A DNA stretch of 35,325 nucleotides, taken from positions 1 through 35,325 of the forward strand of contig CALHRD010000099.1 of NCBI GenBank assembly GCA_938038385.1, given 5' to 3'. Source of the DNA: an uncultured Burkholderiales bacterium (GTDB lineage: Bacteria > Pseudomonadota > Gammaproteobacteria > Burkholderiales > Thiobacillaceae). The notes below the pieces were generated by a model, which saw only the letters and a program-made list of their open reading frames with translations, made no database searches and was not told where the DNA came from. The position numbers and the translations under genes were made by a program. This document shows positions 15,579-31,350 of the stretch, piece after piece. The first letter of the stretch is position 1. Each line of letters opens with the position of its first letter.

Positions 15579-17363
15579 TCAGTCAAGCCTGCGACGCACG
15601 GCGAAGCCCACCAGCCCCAGACCGGCCAGCAGCATGGCCCAGGTCCCGGGTTCGGGCACGGCGGCGACCTGGAAGCGGCTGACGATCACGGGGTCGAGGG
15701 CGGCGATGGCGGCCGGGTCGCTGGTCAGCGCTACGATGTCGTAATAGGGCACGCCCCAGGTGGTCACCGTCAACGCCTGGGTGTCGGCGTCGATCTCGAA
15801 CTCGGTCCAGCCGTAGGTGTGCGTGGCGGTCCAGCCGCCGGCGAGCAGGGTGGCGGGGATGCCGGAGCCGTCGAGGCCGAGCGGGTCGTAGAAGTTGGCG
15901 CCGAACGGCGTCGCGGCCAGGGCGGCATTGGCCTGGGTGAGCACGCCATTTATCAGGCCCTGGATGAAGCTCTCCAACTGCGGGTAGAGCTTGTTGGCCA
16001 GAAGGAAGTCGTAGGTGGCGCGCTGGGCCGGGGTGAGCAGACCGGCGGCGCTGGCCAGTTCGATCACCGTCGGGCCGAACGGGTCGGCGAAGGCCACCGG
16101 GCCGGTGGTGATCTCCCAGGCGGCGACCGGCTTGGTGCTCATGCTCGCCGGGTCGAAGTAGTTGAGGTTGTTGACCACCGTGCCGTGCACGTCTGCGGAA
16201 ACGAACACCACGTTCTGGATGCCGTTCGCGTCGATGAATTTGAGCAGGGCGTCGCGCTCGGCGGCGTAGCCCTCGTAGCGGTCGCTGGCGCCGACCACGC
16301 CCAGCTTCTGCATGGGCTCGCCGGTGAGCACGAACTTCCAGGTCACGCCGTCCTGCTGCGCCTCGAGCAGGTCGGCCTGCAGATCCGCGAACTGGGCGGC
16401 ACCCAGCAGGGTGCGCGGCGCGAACTGCGATTGCGTGAGGAATGTGCCGACCTGGACGGGATCGAGCGGATTGCTGACACCGGGCAGACCGGCGTCGCGG
16501 AAGGAGCGGTTGTCGAGCAGGAACAGGGCGGCATCGCGGCCGTAGGTCTGCGCGCGGTAGAGCTGCGGCTTGCCGGCGGTGCGGGCGTCGCCGGTGGCGG
16601 CGTAGGTCAGGTCGCGGATCGGCATGAATTCATGGAAGGCCTGCAGCCCCGCCTGGTAGCGCGGCGTTTCGTTGATGTAGGCATAGCCGGCGGGGAAGCG
16701 GCCGTCGGTGCTGGAGGGCGCGCCGCCGGCGAAGTCGTTGACCACCTCGTGGTCGTCGATGCTGGCCAGCACGGCGGTGGACTGGCGCAGGGCGCGGATC
16801 TGGTTGGTCTGGCCGAGGTGGTCGGCCAGGGTCTCGCGGTAGCGGTCGCGGTAGCCGTCCAGGGTGTCCACCGTCACCACCGGGAAGGCGTCGTAGTTCT
16901 CGGCGTAGATGGTGTCGCCGAGCTTGACGAACACGTCCAGGGTCTTGCCGGCGACGTTCTTCACCGCCGGATAGGGGGCGAGCGGTCCGCGCCAGTCGCC
17001 GCTCACGCCGAAGCTCAGGCCGTTGAACCCGCCGGCATGCGGGGTCTTGAAGCGGCCGGTGGCGCTGTTGCCGGCGGCATCGGTTGCCCGGTAGTAGTAG
17101 GGGGTGCCGGGATTCAGACCGCTGACCGGGATTTTCACCGGCATACCGGCCGTGGCATGAAGGCCGGCACTGCCGACGATGGCCATGAAGCCGGGATCGC
17201 TGGCCAGCTCGAAGCTGAACAGCCCATCCACATCCGCAGTACCCCAGAGCACGGCGGCAGTCTGGCGCACGTCGCCGGCGGCGATGCCGAGGCCGAGCGT
17301 GCCGGCGGAGGAGAGGGTCGGAAACGCGAGGGCGAGGACACAGGCGAGGGGGCGCAGACGCAT
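15579..17363 (-). CDS. phoD: PhoD-family alkaline phosphatase with PEP-CTERM tail
   Basis: This 594-aa protein has a signal peptide (MRLRPLACVLALAFPTLSSA). An N-terminal Ig-like PhoD domain (LGIAAGDVRQTAAVLWGTAD) is followed by a metallophosphatase domain showing FGVSGDWRG, VKLGDTIYAE, LASIDDHEVVNDF and VFVSADVHG, which supply the metal ligands. It ends VPEPGTWAMLLAGLGLVG with a basic tail, the substrate of an exosortase not found here. PhoD enzymes hydrolyse phosphomonoesters and diesters outside the cell. A Pho-box-like sequence lies 50 bp upstream of the start. The downstream nuclease-family gene may supply substrates. Confidence 0.9.
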   Translation of the reverse strand: MRLRPLACVLALAFPTLSSAGTLGLGIAAGDVRQTAAVLWGTADVDGLFSFELASDPGFMAIVGSAGLHATAGMPVKIPVSGLNPGTPYYYRATDAAGNSATGRFKTPHAGGFNGLSFGVSGDWRGPLAPYPAVKNVAGKTLDVFVKLGDTIYAENYDAFPVVTVDTLDGYRDRYRETLADHLGQTNQIRALRQSTAVLASIDDHEVVNDFAGGAPSSTDGRFPAGYAYINETPRYQAGLQAFHEFMPIRDLTYAATGDARTAGKPQLYRAQTYGRDAALFLLDNRSFRDAGLPGVSNPLDPVQVGTFLTQSQFAPRTLLGAAQFADLQADLLEAQQDGVTWKFVLTGEPMQKLGVVGASDRYEGYAAERDALLKFIDANGIQNVVFVSADVHGTVVNNLNYFDPASMSTKPVAAWEITTGPVAFADPFGPTVIELASAAGLLTPAQRATYDFLLANKLYPQLESFIQGLINGVLTQANAALAATPFGANFYDPLGLDGSGIPATLLAGGWTATHTYGWTEFEIDADTQALTVTTWGVPYYDIVALTSDPAAIAALDPVIVSRFQVAAVPEPGTWAMLLAGLGLVGFAVRRRLD

Positions 17364-17412
17364 GGCAGACTCCTGACTTGGTAGCGGGATAGCGGCAAGC
17401 TAGCGCTGCCAC

Positions 17413-17430
17413 GTGACGAATTCATGACGG
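17413..17430 (-). promoter_or_regulatory. Pho-box-like site upstream of phoD
   Basis: Read on the minus strand this is CCGTCATGAATTCGTCAC: two 7-bp GTCA-containing repeats (CCGTCAT and TCGTCAC) separated by 4 bp. The 11-bp period matches the PhoB consensus CTGTCAT-N4-CTGTCAC with three mismatches. It lies 50 bp upstream of the phoD start. The motif also has partial dyad symmetry, so another regulator is possible. Confidence 0.5.
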
Positions 17431-17471
17431 CGGCGGCCAGCCGCCATGAGCCAGGCCGGGCTGCGCGCTGT

Positions 17472-19379
17472 TCAGATCAGCTCGCGCTGGCCGTAGAGTC
17501 GGCCCTGTACGGTGTCGAAACCGAGTTCACACAAGGCCTCGCGCTGGTCCTCGCGCTCCACGCCCGTGGCGCCGATGACGATGCCCAGTTCACGGGCGTG
17601 CACACAAAGGGTGACGAGCAGCGCGCGGGTGCCGGCGTCGTCGCGCACCTGCCGGCACAGGGCGCCTTCGACCTTGACGCCATGCGGGCGGATCTCGCGC
17701 AACCTGGCGAGGGTGTCGAGCTGGGGCACGAAGCGGTCGAGGACGATGGGGAAGCCGGCCGCCTCGAGTGTCGTCAGGGCCGCCAAGGCTCCGGGTGTGG
17801 CGAGCACGGCGCTCAGGCTCAGTTCCAGCCGCAGTTGAGCCGGCGTCTGCACCAGTTGCCGCAGCCAGTCGGTGAAGCCGGGGCTTGCCAGGCTCCGAGC
17901 CGACAGGTTGACGGCACCGACCGACTGCTTGCCATCCAGGGCGATCCAGGCGTGGGTGACGACCTGCTCGTCAACGGTGGCGATGAGTCCCATCTCTTCG
18001 GCCAGATGGACGAAGGCCCCTGCCGGCAGCAACTCGCCGTCGGCGCTGCGGATGCGCGCATAGGCCTCGAAATGTTCCAGTCCCTGGTCGGGGCAGCGCA
18101 GCACCGGTTGCCATTCGAGCAGGAAGGCGTTTTGCTCGATGGCGGTCATCAGGGTCTTGCGCAGGTCACCGGCGGCGGGTGCGGCGCCGGTGACCAGGCG
18201 GAAGCTGCCGGTGGGCCCCAGCCGGGCATCGCGCAAAGCGGCGTCTGCAGCGGCGAACAGGGTGGCACGCCGGGTGCCGGTGGCCAGAGCGGCACCGACG
18301 TGGGCATCACAGTGGGCCTGCGCCTCAAGCTCCAGCAGGATCTGGGCGCCGACCTCGCCAAGCCTTGCCGCCAGCTCGCTCAGCGTGGCCTCTTGGGTCT
18401 GATCGAGCAGCACGGCGAACTGGCCGCCGTCCAGACGCCCGGCCACACCGGAGAACTCCGCCGCCAGCACACTGGTCACGCTGGCCGCGGCGCGCACCAG
18501 CGCATCACCGCCGGCGCGGCCCTGGTGGGCATTCAGCTCTGCCAGGCCACCGAAGCGCAGGATGGCGAGGCCCACGCTCTGGCCGGGTTCCGTCAGGGCG
18601 GCATCGGTGGCGGAGAGCATGTAGGCGCGGTTGAACAGCCCGGTCAGGTCGTCGTGATAGAGCTCGTGCTGGAGCTTTTCCACCAGGTCGCGCTGCTCGC
18701 CCAGCATGCGTTCGACGGAGGCCGACATGCGGTTCATGGCCTGGCTGATGGTGCCCAGTTCGCGGATGGGGTGGGCCTCCGGCAGCTGCTCGAAGCGGCC
18801 CTCGGCGGCGTGCAGGGCCAGCCGCTCCATGTCGCCCAGGGGGCGCAGGGTGCGTCTGAGCAGCCAGATCGCCAGCAGGGCGGAGAGCACACCCAGGGCC
18901 AGCGTCCACAGGGTGATCGAGCGCGTGGTCTGCCAGAGCTGGCGATAGGCATAGCCGGGATGGCTCCGCACCTCGATCACGGCGGCACGCTGCCAGCCGG
19001 CCAGGGATTCGGCCGTGCCCGATGGCGTCGCCAGGGGGACGAGGCGGATGAACCAGTCCGGCGGGCCTTGTACACGCACCGGTATCTCCCGCACCAGGAT
19101 GACCCGGCCGCTCGGTGCGGTGAGCGCGATGCGCCGGTAGTAGCCGCTGTCGAACAGGGCGTCGACCGTGTTGGTCACGGCGGCGAGGTCGTTGGCCTGG
19201 AAGGCGGGTGAGAGTTGCAGGGCAAGAGTGGTGGCGGTGTCCTGGGCGTGGGTCTGGAGCTGGCGCGTGAGGAAGTCGCGCGTGTGCGCCAGATTGGTCG
19301 TGAACAGCAGCCCACCCAGCAGCAGGAAGGCGAGGGCCAGCAGCGCCACCAGCAGGGTTTTCAGACTGACCGATTTCAT
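17472..19379 (-). CDS. lapD: LapD-type c-di-GMP receptor (degenerate GGDEF-EAL)
   Basis: This 635-aa inner-membrane protein has a first membrane helix (about 7-27), then a periplasmic LapD/MoxY-type domain including the GPPDWFIRLVPL strand, a second helix (about 155-175), HAMP, a GGDEF-like domain and an EAL-like domain. The GGDEF motif is DGGQF, so cyclase activity is unlikely. The EAL motif is EAYAR, and the later DDFGTG loop is LDRFVPQL, so phosphodiesterase activity is doubtful. In Pseudomonas, LapD binds c-di-GMP through its EAL domain and then sequesters LapG. The ATG overlaps the lapG stop (ATGA). No adhesin or type I secretion genes are in the window. Confidence 0.88.
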   Translation of the reverse strand: MKSVSLKTLLVALLALAFLLLGGLLFTTNLAHTRDFLTRQLQTHAQDTATTLALQLSPAFQANDLAAVTNTVDALFDSGYYRRIALTAPSGRVILVREIPVRVQGPPDWFIRLVPLATPSGTAESLAGWQRAAVIEVRSHPGYAYRQLWQTTRSITLWTLALGVLSALLAIWLLRRTLRPLGDMERLALHAAEGRFEQLPEAHPIRELGTISQAMNRMSASVERMLGEQRDLVEKLQHELYHDDLTGLFNRAYMLSATDAALTEPGQSVGLAILRFGGLAELNAHQGRAGGDALVRAAASVTSVLAAEFSGVAGRLDGGQFAVLLDQTQEATLSELAARLGEVGAQILLELEAQAHCDAHVGAALATGTRRATLFAAADAALRDARLGPTGSFRLVTGAAPAAGDLRKTLMTAIEQNAFLLEWQPVLRCPDQGLEHFEAYARIRSADGELLPAGAFVHLAEEMGLIATVDEQVVTHAWIALDGKQSVGAVNLSARSLASPGFTDWLRQLVQTPAQLRLELSLSAVLATPGALAALTTLEAAGFPIVLDRFVPQLDTLARLREIRPHGVKVEGALCRQVRDDAGTRALLVTLCVHARELGIVIGATGVEREDQREALCELGFDTVQGRLYGQRELI

Positions 19380-20041
19380 CTCAAGACTCCCGAGCGTTGT
19401 TCGCGCATGCGTTGCACGAGATCGTTCCAGTGGCCGATACGGGAGACCTCCCCCAGCCTGCCGGCCTGGCCGCGTTGCTTGGCGGACCACAGTCCCTCGG
19501 CGTTGAAGCCCATGGTCGGCGTCAGGTCGGTGCGCGCGGAGGCCGGCCTGACCTCGGGCACCAGATTGTCCAGGATCAGCGGTTCGGCGTCCGGGAAGGG
19601 ATAATAGGCCAGCACCATGTGCGATTCCATCCGCTTTTCGCCGGCGATCCAGGCGCGCACATAGGTCACGCGCAGACGCTCGTTGGGCACGCCGGCGGCG
19701 CGCAGGGTGAAATACTTGGCCAGGGCGAAGTCTTCGCAGTCGCCGCCATTGGTCACCAGCATCTCCAGCGGCGTGGCCCAGTAGTCCTCGCGTCCCCAGT
19801 GCGCCAGGTCGGTGCGGCTGGGTATGCGGTTGAAGAAGCGGTTGACCAACTCGACGCGCCTTTCCTCGTGCATGCCGTGGATCTGTCCGACCAGTTCGCG
19901 CCATTGCCGCAGGCGTGCGGCGGCGGCCTGACCGTGGCGCTCGGCTACGCTGGCCAGGGTGCGCTCATCCGGCAGGACATCCATATCCGCCGCTACGGCG
20001 GTCAGGACGAGACAGAACAGGCAGGGCAGCAGGCGGCGCAC
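19376..20041 (-). CDS. lapG: LapG-type periplasmic cysteine protease
   Basis: This 221-aa bacterial transglutaminase-like cysteine protease has a signal peptide (MRRLLPCLFCLVLTAVAA). The catalytic triad is visible: Cys102 in NGGDCEDFALAKY, His141 in ESHMVLAYY and Asp158 in LILDNL. LapG cleaves the N-terminal retention module of LapA-type adhesins, releasing biofilm attachment when LapD is not bound to c-di-GMP. It is coupled to lapD by an ATGA overlap, so the sensor and protease are made together. Confidence 0.92.
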   Translation of the reverse strand: MRRLLPCLFCLVLTAVAADMDVLPDERTLASVAERHGQAAAARLRQWRELVGQIHGMHEERRVELVNRFFNRIPSRTDLAHWGREDYWATPLEMLVTNGGDCEDFALAKYFTLRAAGVPNERLRVTYVRAWIAGEKRMESHMVLAYYPFPDAEPLILDNLVPEVRPASARTDLTPTMGFNAEGLWSAKQRGQAGRLGEVSRIGHWNDLVQRMREQRSGVLR

Positions 20042-20122
20042 GCACTTCCGATCGGGCCATGGGTCATGTCAAGTTATCGGCAGGGGTGGGCGAGTCTTGA
20101 TGGCCAGGCGGGGCATGAAACA

Positions 20123-20153
20123 ACGCCCCCCATGCTGTTGGCGTGGGGGGCGT
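20123..20153. terminator. Strong GC-rich hairpin, possible terminator
   Basis: ACGCCCCCCA (20123-20132) pairs perfectly with TGGGGGGCGT (20144-20153) around an 11-nt loop. On the minus strand it is followed by TGTTTCA, a poor T-tract. It may end the minus-strand transcript from the small acidic gene before lapG. Confidence 0.4.
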
Positions 20154-20170
20154 GTGGGTGCGGAACGATT

Positions 20171-20409
20171 ATCCTAAAAACCGCAGTTGACCGCTGCATT
20201 GGATTCGTAACATGGTGAGAACACAGCGATTTCTGCCTTCGTTGGAGGTCACCCGCTGGGTGAGCCCGCTACGCGCCCGCTTTCCGGGCCAAAACGGCGC
20301 CTGGCTTTGTCGCTCCTCCTTGCAGGGGTCGACCCTGCGGCGTCGTCGCTTCGCGCCAGCCACCGGTTTGGCCCGGCCTTCGGGCGCGTTCAACTGCGGT
20401 TTTTAGGAT
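20171..20409. repeat. 239-bp structured repeat with terminal inverted repeats, copy 2
   Basis: The inverted ends are 20171-20193 and 20387-20409, outer part CCTAAAAACCGCAGTTGA, with one mismatch between the ends. The main internal stem (20284-20305 with 20355-20376) pairs 19 of 22 positions. Where it differs from copy 1, three stem positions change on both sides (two G-C to A-T, one A-T to G-C), preserving pairing. A hairpin TCACCC/GGGTGA lies at 20249-20263, and the 59-bp core is 20301-20359. The 5-bp sequence ATTAT occurs just outside CCTAAAAACC (20168-20172) and just after GGTTTTTAGG (20408-20412), a possible target duplication. Confidence 0.85.
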
Positions 20410-20469
20410 TATGCGGATCGTCGCGAACGCCACCAACGAGGTGACAGAATCGCGCCTGGAGGTGCCGGC

Positions 20470-20691
20470 TCAGGCCGCATCCTCGGATTCATCCTCCGCC
20501 GGCCCGGTCCTGGCGTGCCTGGCCAGGTAGTCCAGGCCGCAATAGTGGACGACGTAATCCGGCGCCTCGGCGTTGTCGGCGAGGGAATCCGGCAGTTCCG
20601 GCAGATCGGTTTCACAGTCGACCTGGACGCAGTGATCGTCGAGTTTGCAGGAGAGCACGGGGGCTCCGGTGGGGGTGATGGGGGCTTTCAT
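20470..20691 (-). CDS. Small acidic Cys-containing protein, 73 aa
   Basis: The product begins MKAPITPTGAPVLSCKLDDH and is strongly acidic, with four Cys (15, 21, 26 and 51 approximately) and a C-terminal Glu/Asp/Ala-rich tail. The middle reads APDYVVHYCGLDYLARHA. ATG at 20691 has AGGAGG seven bases upstream, which is the best evidence that it is a gene. An AT-rich patch (20723-20740) in the divergent gap to nnrD may contain its promoter. Function is unknown; the Cys pattern could bind metal. Confidence 0.6.
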   Translation of the reverse strand: MKAPITPTGAPVLSCKLDDHCVQVDCETDLPELPDSLADNAEAPDYVVHYCGLDYLARHARTGPAEDESEDAA

Positions 20692-20759
20692 GGTGACATC
20701 CTCCTCGAAATGGATGTAATAGTTTTATAGACCAAGCAACGGACTTATCGATCCATGTC

Positions 20760-21674
20760 ATGACCAGGCAAACCAACATGCAGGAGCCTGCGCCTGAAGC
20801 AGCACCACATACCATCGTGCTCGATGAGTGTGTGAGCTGGTTGAGCCCCCGACCGGCGGACTGTCACAAGGGCAGTCTGGGCAGCGTGGGCATCATCGGC
20901 GGGAGTCCGGGCATGGTCGGCGCGGCCCTGCTCGCCGGCCGGGCAGCCTTGTGGCTGGGGGCGGGCCGGGTATACGTGGGTCTCCTGGACGAGCGCCCGG
21001 AGGTGGACGCCCTGCAGCCCGAGCTGATGCTCACCCGCCCCGAATCGGTTCTGGAGCTGACTGCACCGGGCTGCCTGGTGGTGGGACCGGGTATGGGGCG
21101 CTCGGAGCGTGCCATACAGCGTTTGCACACGGCCCTGCATGCGGAACTGCCCCTGCTCATCGACGCCGACGGTCTCAACCTGTTGGCGGCCGCCCCTGTC
21201 CTGCGGGCCGCCCTGCGCGAGCGTGCCGCGCCGACCGTGCTCACGCCGCATCCGGGTGAGGCAGGACGCCTGCTGGGGGTCAAGGCCGGTCAGGTGCAGG
21301 CGGACCGGACAGCCAGCATCCGTACCCTGGTCGAGCGCCATGGCTGCCTGGTGGTGCTGAAGGGGGCCGGAACGCTCGTCCACGGCCCGAACGGGCGGCT
21401 GTGGTACAACCCGACGGGCAATGCCGGCATGGCCGCGCCGGGTATGGGCGACGTGTTGTCGGGCATGATCGCTGCGCTCGTCGCCCAGGGTCTGACACCC
21501 GAACAGGCCGCGGTGCTGGGGGTGTATCTGCACGGCGCGGCCGGGGACGCGGCGGTGGAGGCGGGGTCAGGGCCGATCGGACTGACGGCGGGGGAGGTGG
21601 CGCACACCGCCCGCCGGCTGCTGAATCGATGGATCTACGGGGAGTTCACTCGGGCGCGCACAGACGCTGCTTGA
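20760..21674 (+). CDS. nnrD: ADP-dependent (S)-NAD(P)H-hydrate dehydratase
   Basis: This 304-aa ribokinase-like protein of the YjeF C-terminal family repairs hydrated NAD(P)H using ADP. Motifs: [23 protein letters not shown] near the start, [34 protein letters not shown], and [24 protein letters not shown], where the phosphate-binding and catalytic Asp lie. It lacks the NnrE epimerase domain that is fused in YjeF of E. coli, so the epimerase must be elsewhere. The start is either 20760 or the ATG at 20778, neither with a strong ribosome site. The 3' end overlaps galU convergently by 29 bp. Confidence 0.88.
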   Translation: MTRQTNMQEPAPEAAPHTIVLDECVSWLSPRPADCHKGSLGSVGIIGGSPGMVGAALLAGRAALWLGAGRVYVGLLDERPEVDALQPELMLTRPESVLELTAPGCLVVGPGMGRSERAIQRLHTALHAELPLLIDADGLNLLAAAPVLRAALRERAAPTVLTPHPGEAGRLLGVKAGQVQADRTASIRTLVERHGCLVVLKGAGTLVHGPNGRLWYNPTGNAGMAAPGMGDVLSGMIAALVAQGLTPEQAAVLGVYLHGAAGDAAVEAGSGPIGLTAGEVAHTARRLLNRWIYGEFTRARTDAA

Positions 21675-22524
21675 GATAGGCGCTGAACTCCTCCGACACC
21701 TCGGGGTGCTTGAAGGCGTACTCCACCGTCGCCTTCAGATAGCCGACCTTGGAACCGCAGTCGTAGCGGATGCCGTCGTAACGGTAGGCGAGGACCTGCT
21801 GCTCGCGCAGCATGGCCTGGATGCCGTCGGTGAGCTGCAGTTCGCCGCCGGCGCCGCGCCCGATGTGGCGCAGATGGTGGAAGATGCGCGGCGTGAGCAC
21901 GTAGCGGCCGACCACGCCGAGATTGGAGGGGGCCTCCGCCGGCTTGGGCTTTTCCACGATGTGCGTCATGCGCAGCAGCCGGTCCGACATCGGATCACCG
22001 GCAACGATCCCATAGGCTGTCGTTTCCTCACGCGCCACCGGCTGCACCCCGACCACCGAGCACTGGTAATAATCGTAGAGGTCGCACATCTGCCTGGTGA
22101 CACCCGGTTCGGCGTCGATCAGGTCGTCGGCCAGAATGACCACGAAAGGTTCGCCGTTGACCGCCGGCTCGGCGCACAACACGGCGTGCCCCAGGCCCAG
22201 CGCCTCGGCCTGGCGGATGTAGATGCAGTTGACGTGCGCCGGCAGCATGCCGCGCAGCTGCTCCAGGGCCTGGGTCTTGCCCTTCATCTCCAGCTCCATC
22301 TCCAGCTCGTAGGCCTTGTCGAAGTGGTCGGCGATGGCGCGCTTGGTGCGGCCGATGATGAAGATCAGGTCGGTGATGCCGGCCGCCACCGCCTCCTCGG
22401 CCGCGTACTGGATCAGCGGCTTATCGACGATGGGCAGCATCTCCTTGGGGTTGGCCTTGGTCGCCGGCAGAAAACGCGTGCCCATACCTGCGGCCGGAAA
22501 CACCGCCTTGGTGACTCTCTTCAT
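21646..22524 (-). CDS. galU: UTP-glucose-1-phosphate uridylyltransferase
   Basis: This 292-aa enzyme makes UDP-glucose from UTP and glucose-1-phosphate for polysaccharide and LPS synthesis. It opens with [19 protein letters not shown] and [21 protein letters not shown], the nucleotide-binding signature, followed by [43 protein letters not shown] and [12 protein letters not shown], all typical of GalU. ATG at 22524 has AAGGAG about nine bases upstream. It is downstream of ligA but separated by about 300 bp. Confidence 0.95.
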   Translation of the reverse strand: MKRVTKAVFPAAGMGTRFLPATKANPKEMLPIVDKPLIQYAAEEAVAAGITDLIFIIGRTKRAIADHFDKAYELEMELEMKGKTQALEQLRGMLPAHVNCIYIRQAEALGLGHAVLCAEPAVNGEPFVVILADDLIDAEPGVTRQMCDLYDYYQCSVVGVQPVAREETTAYGIVAGDPMSDRLLRMTHIVEKPKPAEAPSNLGVVGRYVLTPRIFHHLRHIGRGAGGELQLTDGIQAMLREQQVLAYRYDGIRYDCGSKVGYLKATVEYAFKHPEVSEEFSAYLKQRLCAPE

Positions 22525-22636
22525 CCCTATTGCTCCTTGTTGAATGCCATCCCGTGATGCATGTCTTCGACCGGCCCGATCGCCGCTGGTACGAACCCAT
22601 ATTATCGATTCGGCGGCCGAGGCGGCCCAGACGCGC

Positions 22637-26193
<3,557 letters not shown>

Positions 26194-26197
<4 letters not shown>

Positions 26198-26496
26198 GGG
26201 CGGCTCTTGTGCGGGCTGTGGGGGGCGGGTTCGAGCACCTGAATGAAGACCTCGTCCTGACGGATCATGCCCAGTTCGAAGCGGGCCCGTTCCTCGAGTG
26301 CGTCGTAGCCGGTCTTGAGATCACGTACCTCCGCGGCGAGCTGATCGTTACGCGACTGCAGGGCGCGGTTGGCAGCGTGCTGATCCGCAAGCTGGTGCTC
26401 CAGATCGAAAACCCGCAGCCAGCTTCCTTTGCCCAGCCAAAGCGGGTATTGGAGCAGCAGGATCAGTGTGGCCAGCACCCAGGCGAGTCCCCGCAT
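26194..26496 (-). CDS. ftsB: Cell division protein FtsB
   Basis: This 100-aa bitopic protein has an N-terminal membrane helix ([20 protein letters not shown]), followed by the leucine-zipper coiled coil (about 28-70) and the conserved end [19 protein letters not shown]. FtsB joins FtsL and FtsQ in the divisome on the periplasmic side. It lies 11 bp downstream of eno, the usual arrangement, and overlaps zipA by ATGA. Confidence 0.93.
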
Positions 26497-26507
26497 CTAA
26501 CCCGATC

Positions 26508-30658
<4,151 letters not shown>

Positions 30659-31291
30659 TCACTTCGCCTTGCGGCGGCGGGCCATGAGGCCGATCAGACC
30701 CAGACCGGCCAGCATCATGGCGTAGGTCTCGGGCTCGGGGACCGGGGTGGTGAAGGTGAAGTCATCCACCACCACATAGTTGCCCTTGAAGGCGATGGAG
30801 CGGATGTCGGCGCTGGGGCGAACGATGCCGACGAACAGGCCTTCGTTCAGGCTGTCCTGCGCGGTATCCACACGTAGCGTGTGGGTTTCGATGATCTGGT
30901 TGTTCTCGCCATAGGCTGAGACCACCACCGAGAACGGCAACAGATCGCCAAGTTCATAGTGATTGACCACCGCGCCCGCGCCGCGTGTCAGCCCCTCGGT
31001 GAAGGTGAAGCGCAGTTCGCCGATGAAATCGCCAGCGGCAAAGCGATTGCCGGCGCCCCACAGGCCGTTGGTGCCGAGATCGGCGATATAGGCGCCGAGC
31101 ATGGAGCCCGTGTCGCCGGTGAAGACGACGCCGGGGGCGACCATCTCCGGACCCGTGGTCTCGAAGCCGTCGTAGGCATCGAAGTCGACCACGTTCGGGT
31201 CGAGGATGTCGGCCGGATCGTGGGTCAGCGCGGCCTGTGCCGGCAGGGCGGCCGCCATGGCGGCGGTGAGGAGCAAGGTCTTGAATTGCAT
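30659..31291 (-). CDS. PEP-CTERM exported protein of unknown function
   Basis: This 210-aa protein has a signal peptide (MQFKTLLLTAAMAAALPAQA). The mature region looks beta-rich and resembles the carbohydrate-binding or choice-of-anchor domains common in PEP-CTERM proteins (DFDAYDGFETTG, ending NYVVVDDFTFTT). It finishes VPEPETYAMMLAGLGLIG plus LMARRRKAK, a classic exosortase sorting tail. ATG at 31291 has AAAGGA six bases upstream. It starts 59 bp after phoX with a hairpin in the gap, so it may be co-expressed with the phosphatase. Confidence 0.8.
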   Translation of the reverse strand: MQFKTLLLTAAMAAALPAQAALTHDPADILDPNVVDFDAYDGFETTGPEMVAPGVVFTGDTGSMLGAYIADLGTNGLWGAGNRFAAGDFIGELRFTFTEGLTRGAGAVVNHYELGDLLPFSVVVSAYGENNQIIETHTLRVDTAQDSLNEGLFVGIVRPSADIRSIAFKGNYVVVDDFTFTTPVPEPETYAMMLAGLGLIGLMARRRKAK

Positions 31292-31311
31292 GGTCGTTCC
31301 TTTCATGTTGC

Positions 31312-31334
31312 GCAGGGTGGGAATGCCACCCTGC
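31312..31334. other. Hairpin between phoX and the PEP-CTERM gene
   Basis: GCAGGGTGG and CCACCCTGC form a perfect 9-bp stem with a 5-nt loop. No T-tract follows on the minus strand, so partial attenuation or mRNA protection is more likely than full termination. It sits entirely in the 59-bp gap. Confidence 0.5.
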
Positions 31335-31350
31335 ATGGTTGAAGTGTGGC

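Larger units (their letters stand above)
20042..20469. other. Intergenic stretch holding a hairpin and repeat copy 2
   Basis: No gene is supported here. It holds a strong GC hairpin at 20123-20153, the second 239-bp repeat at 20171-20409, and about 60 bp after it that precede the small acidic gene's stop codon. Short reading frames inside the repeat on both strands resemble those in copy 1 but have no independent support. Confidence 0.6.

Noticed and set aside
17424-19211. 595-aa plus-strand frame opposite lapD
   Set aside because: It is Gln/Gly-rich, without domains, and is explained by codon bias of the real lapD gene.
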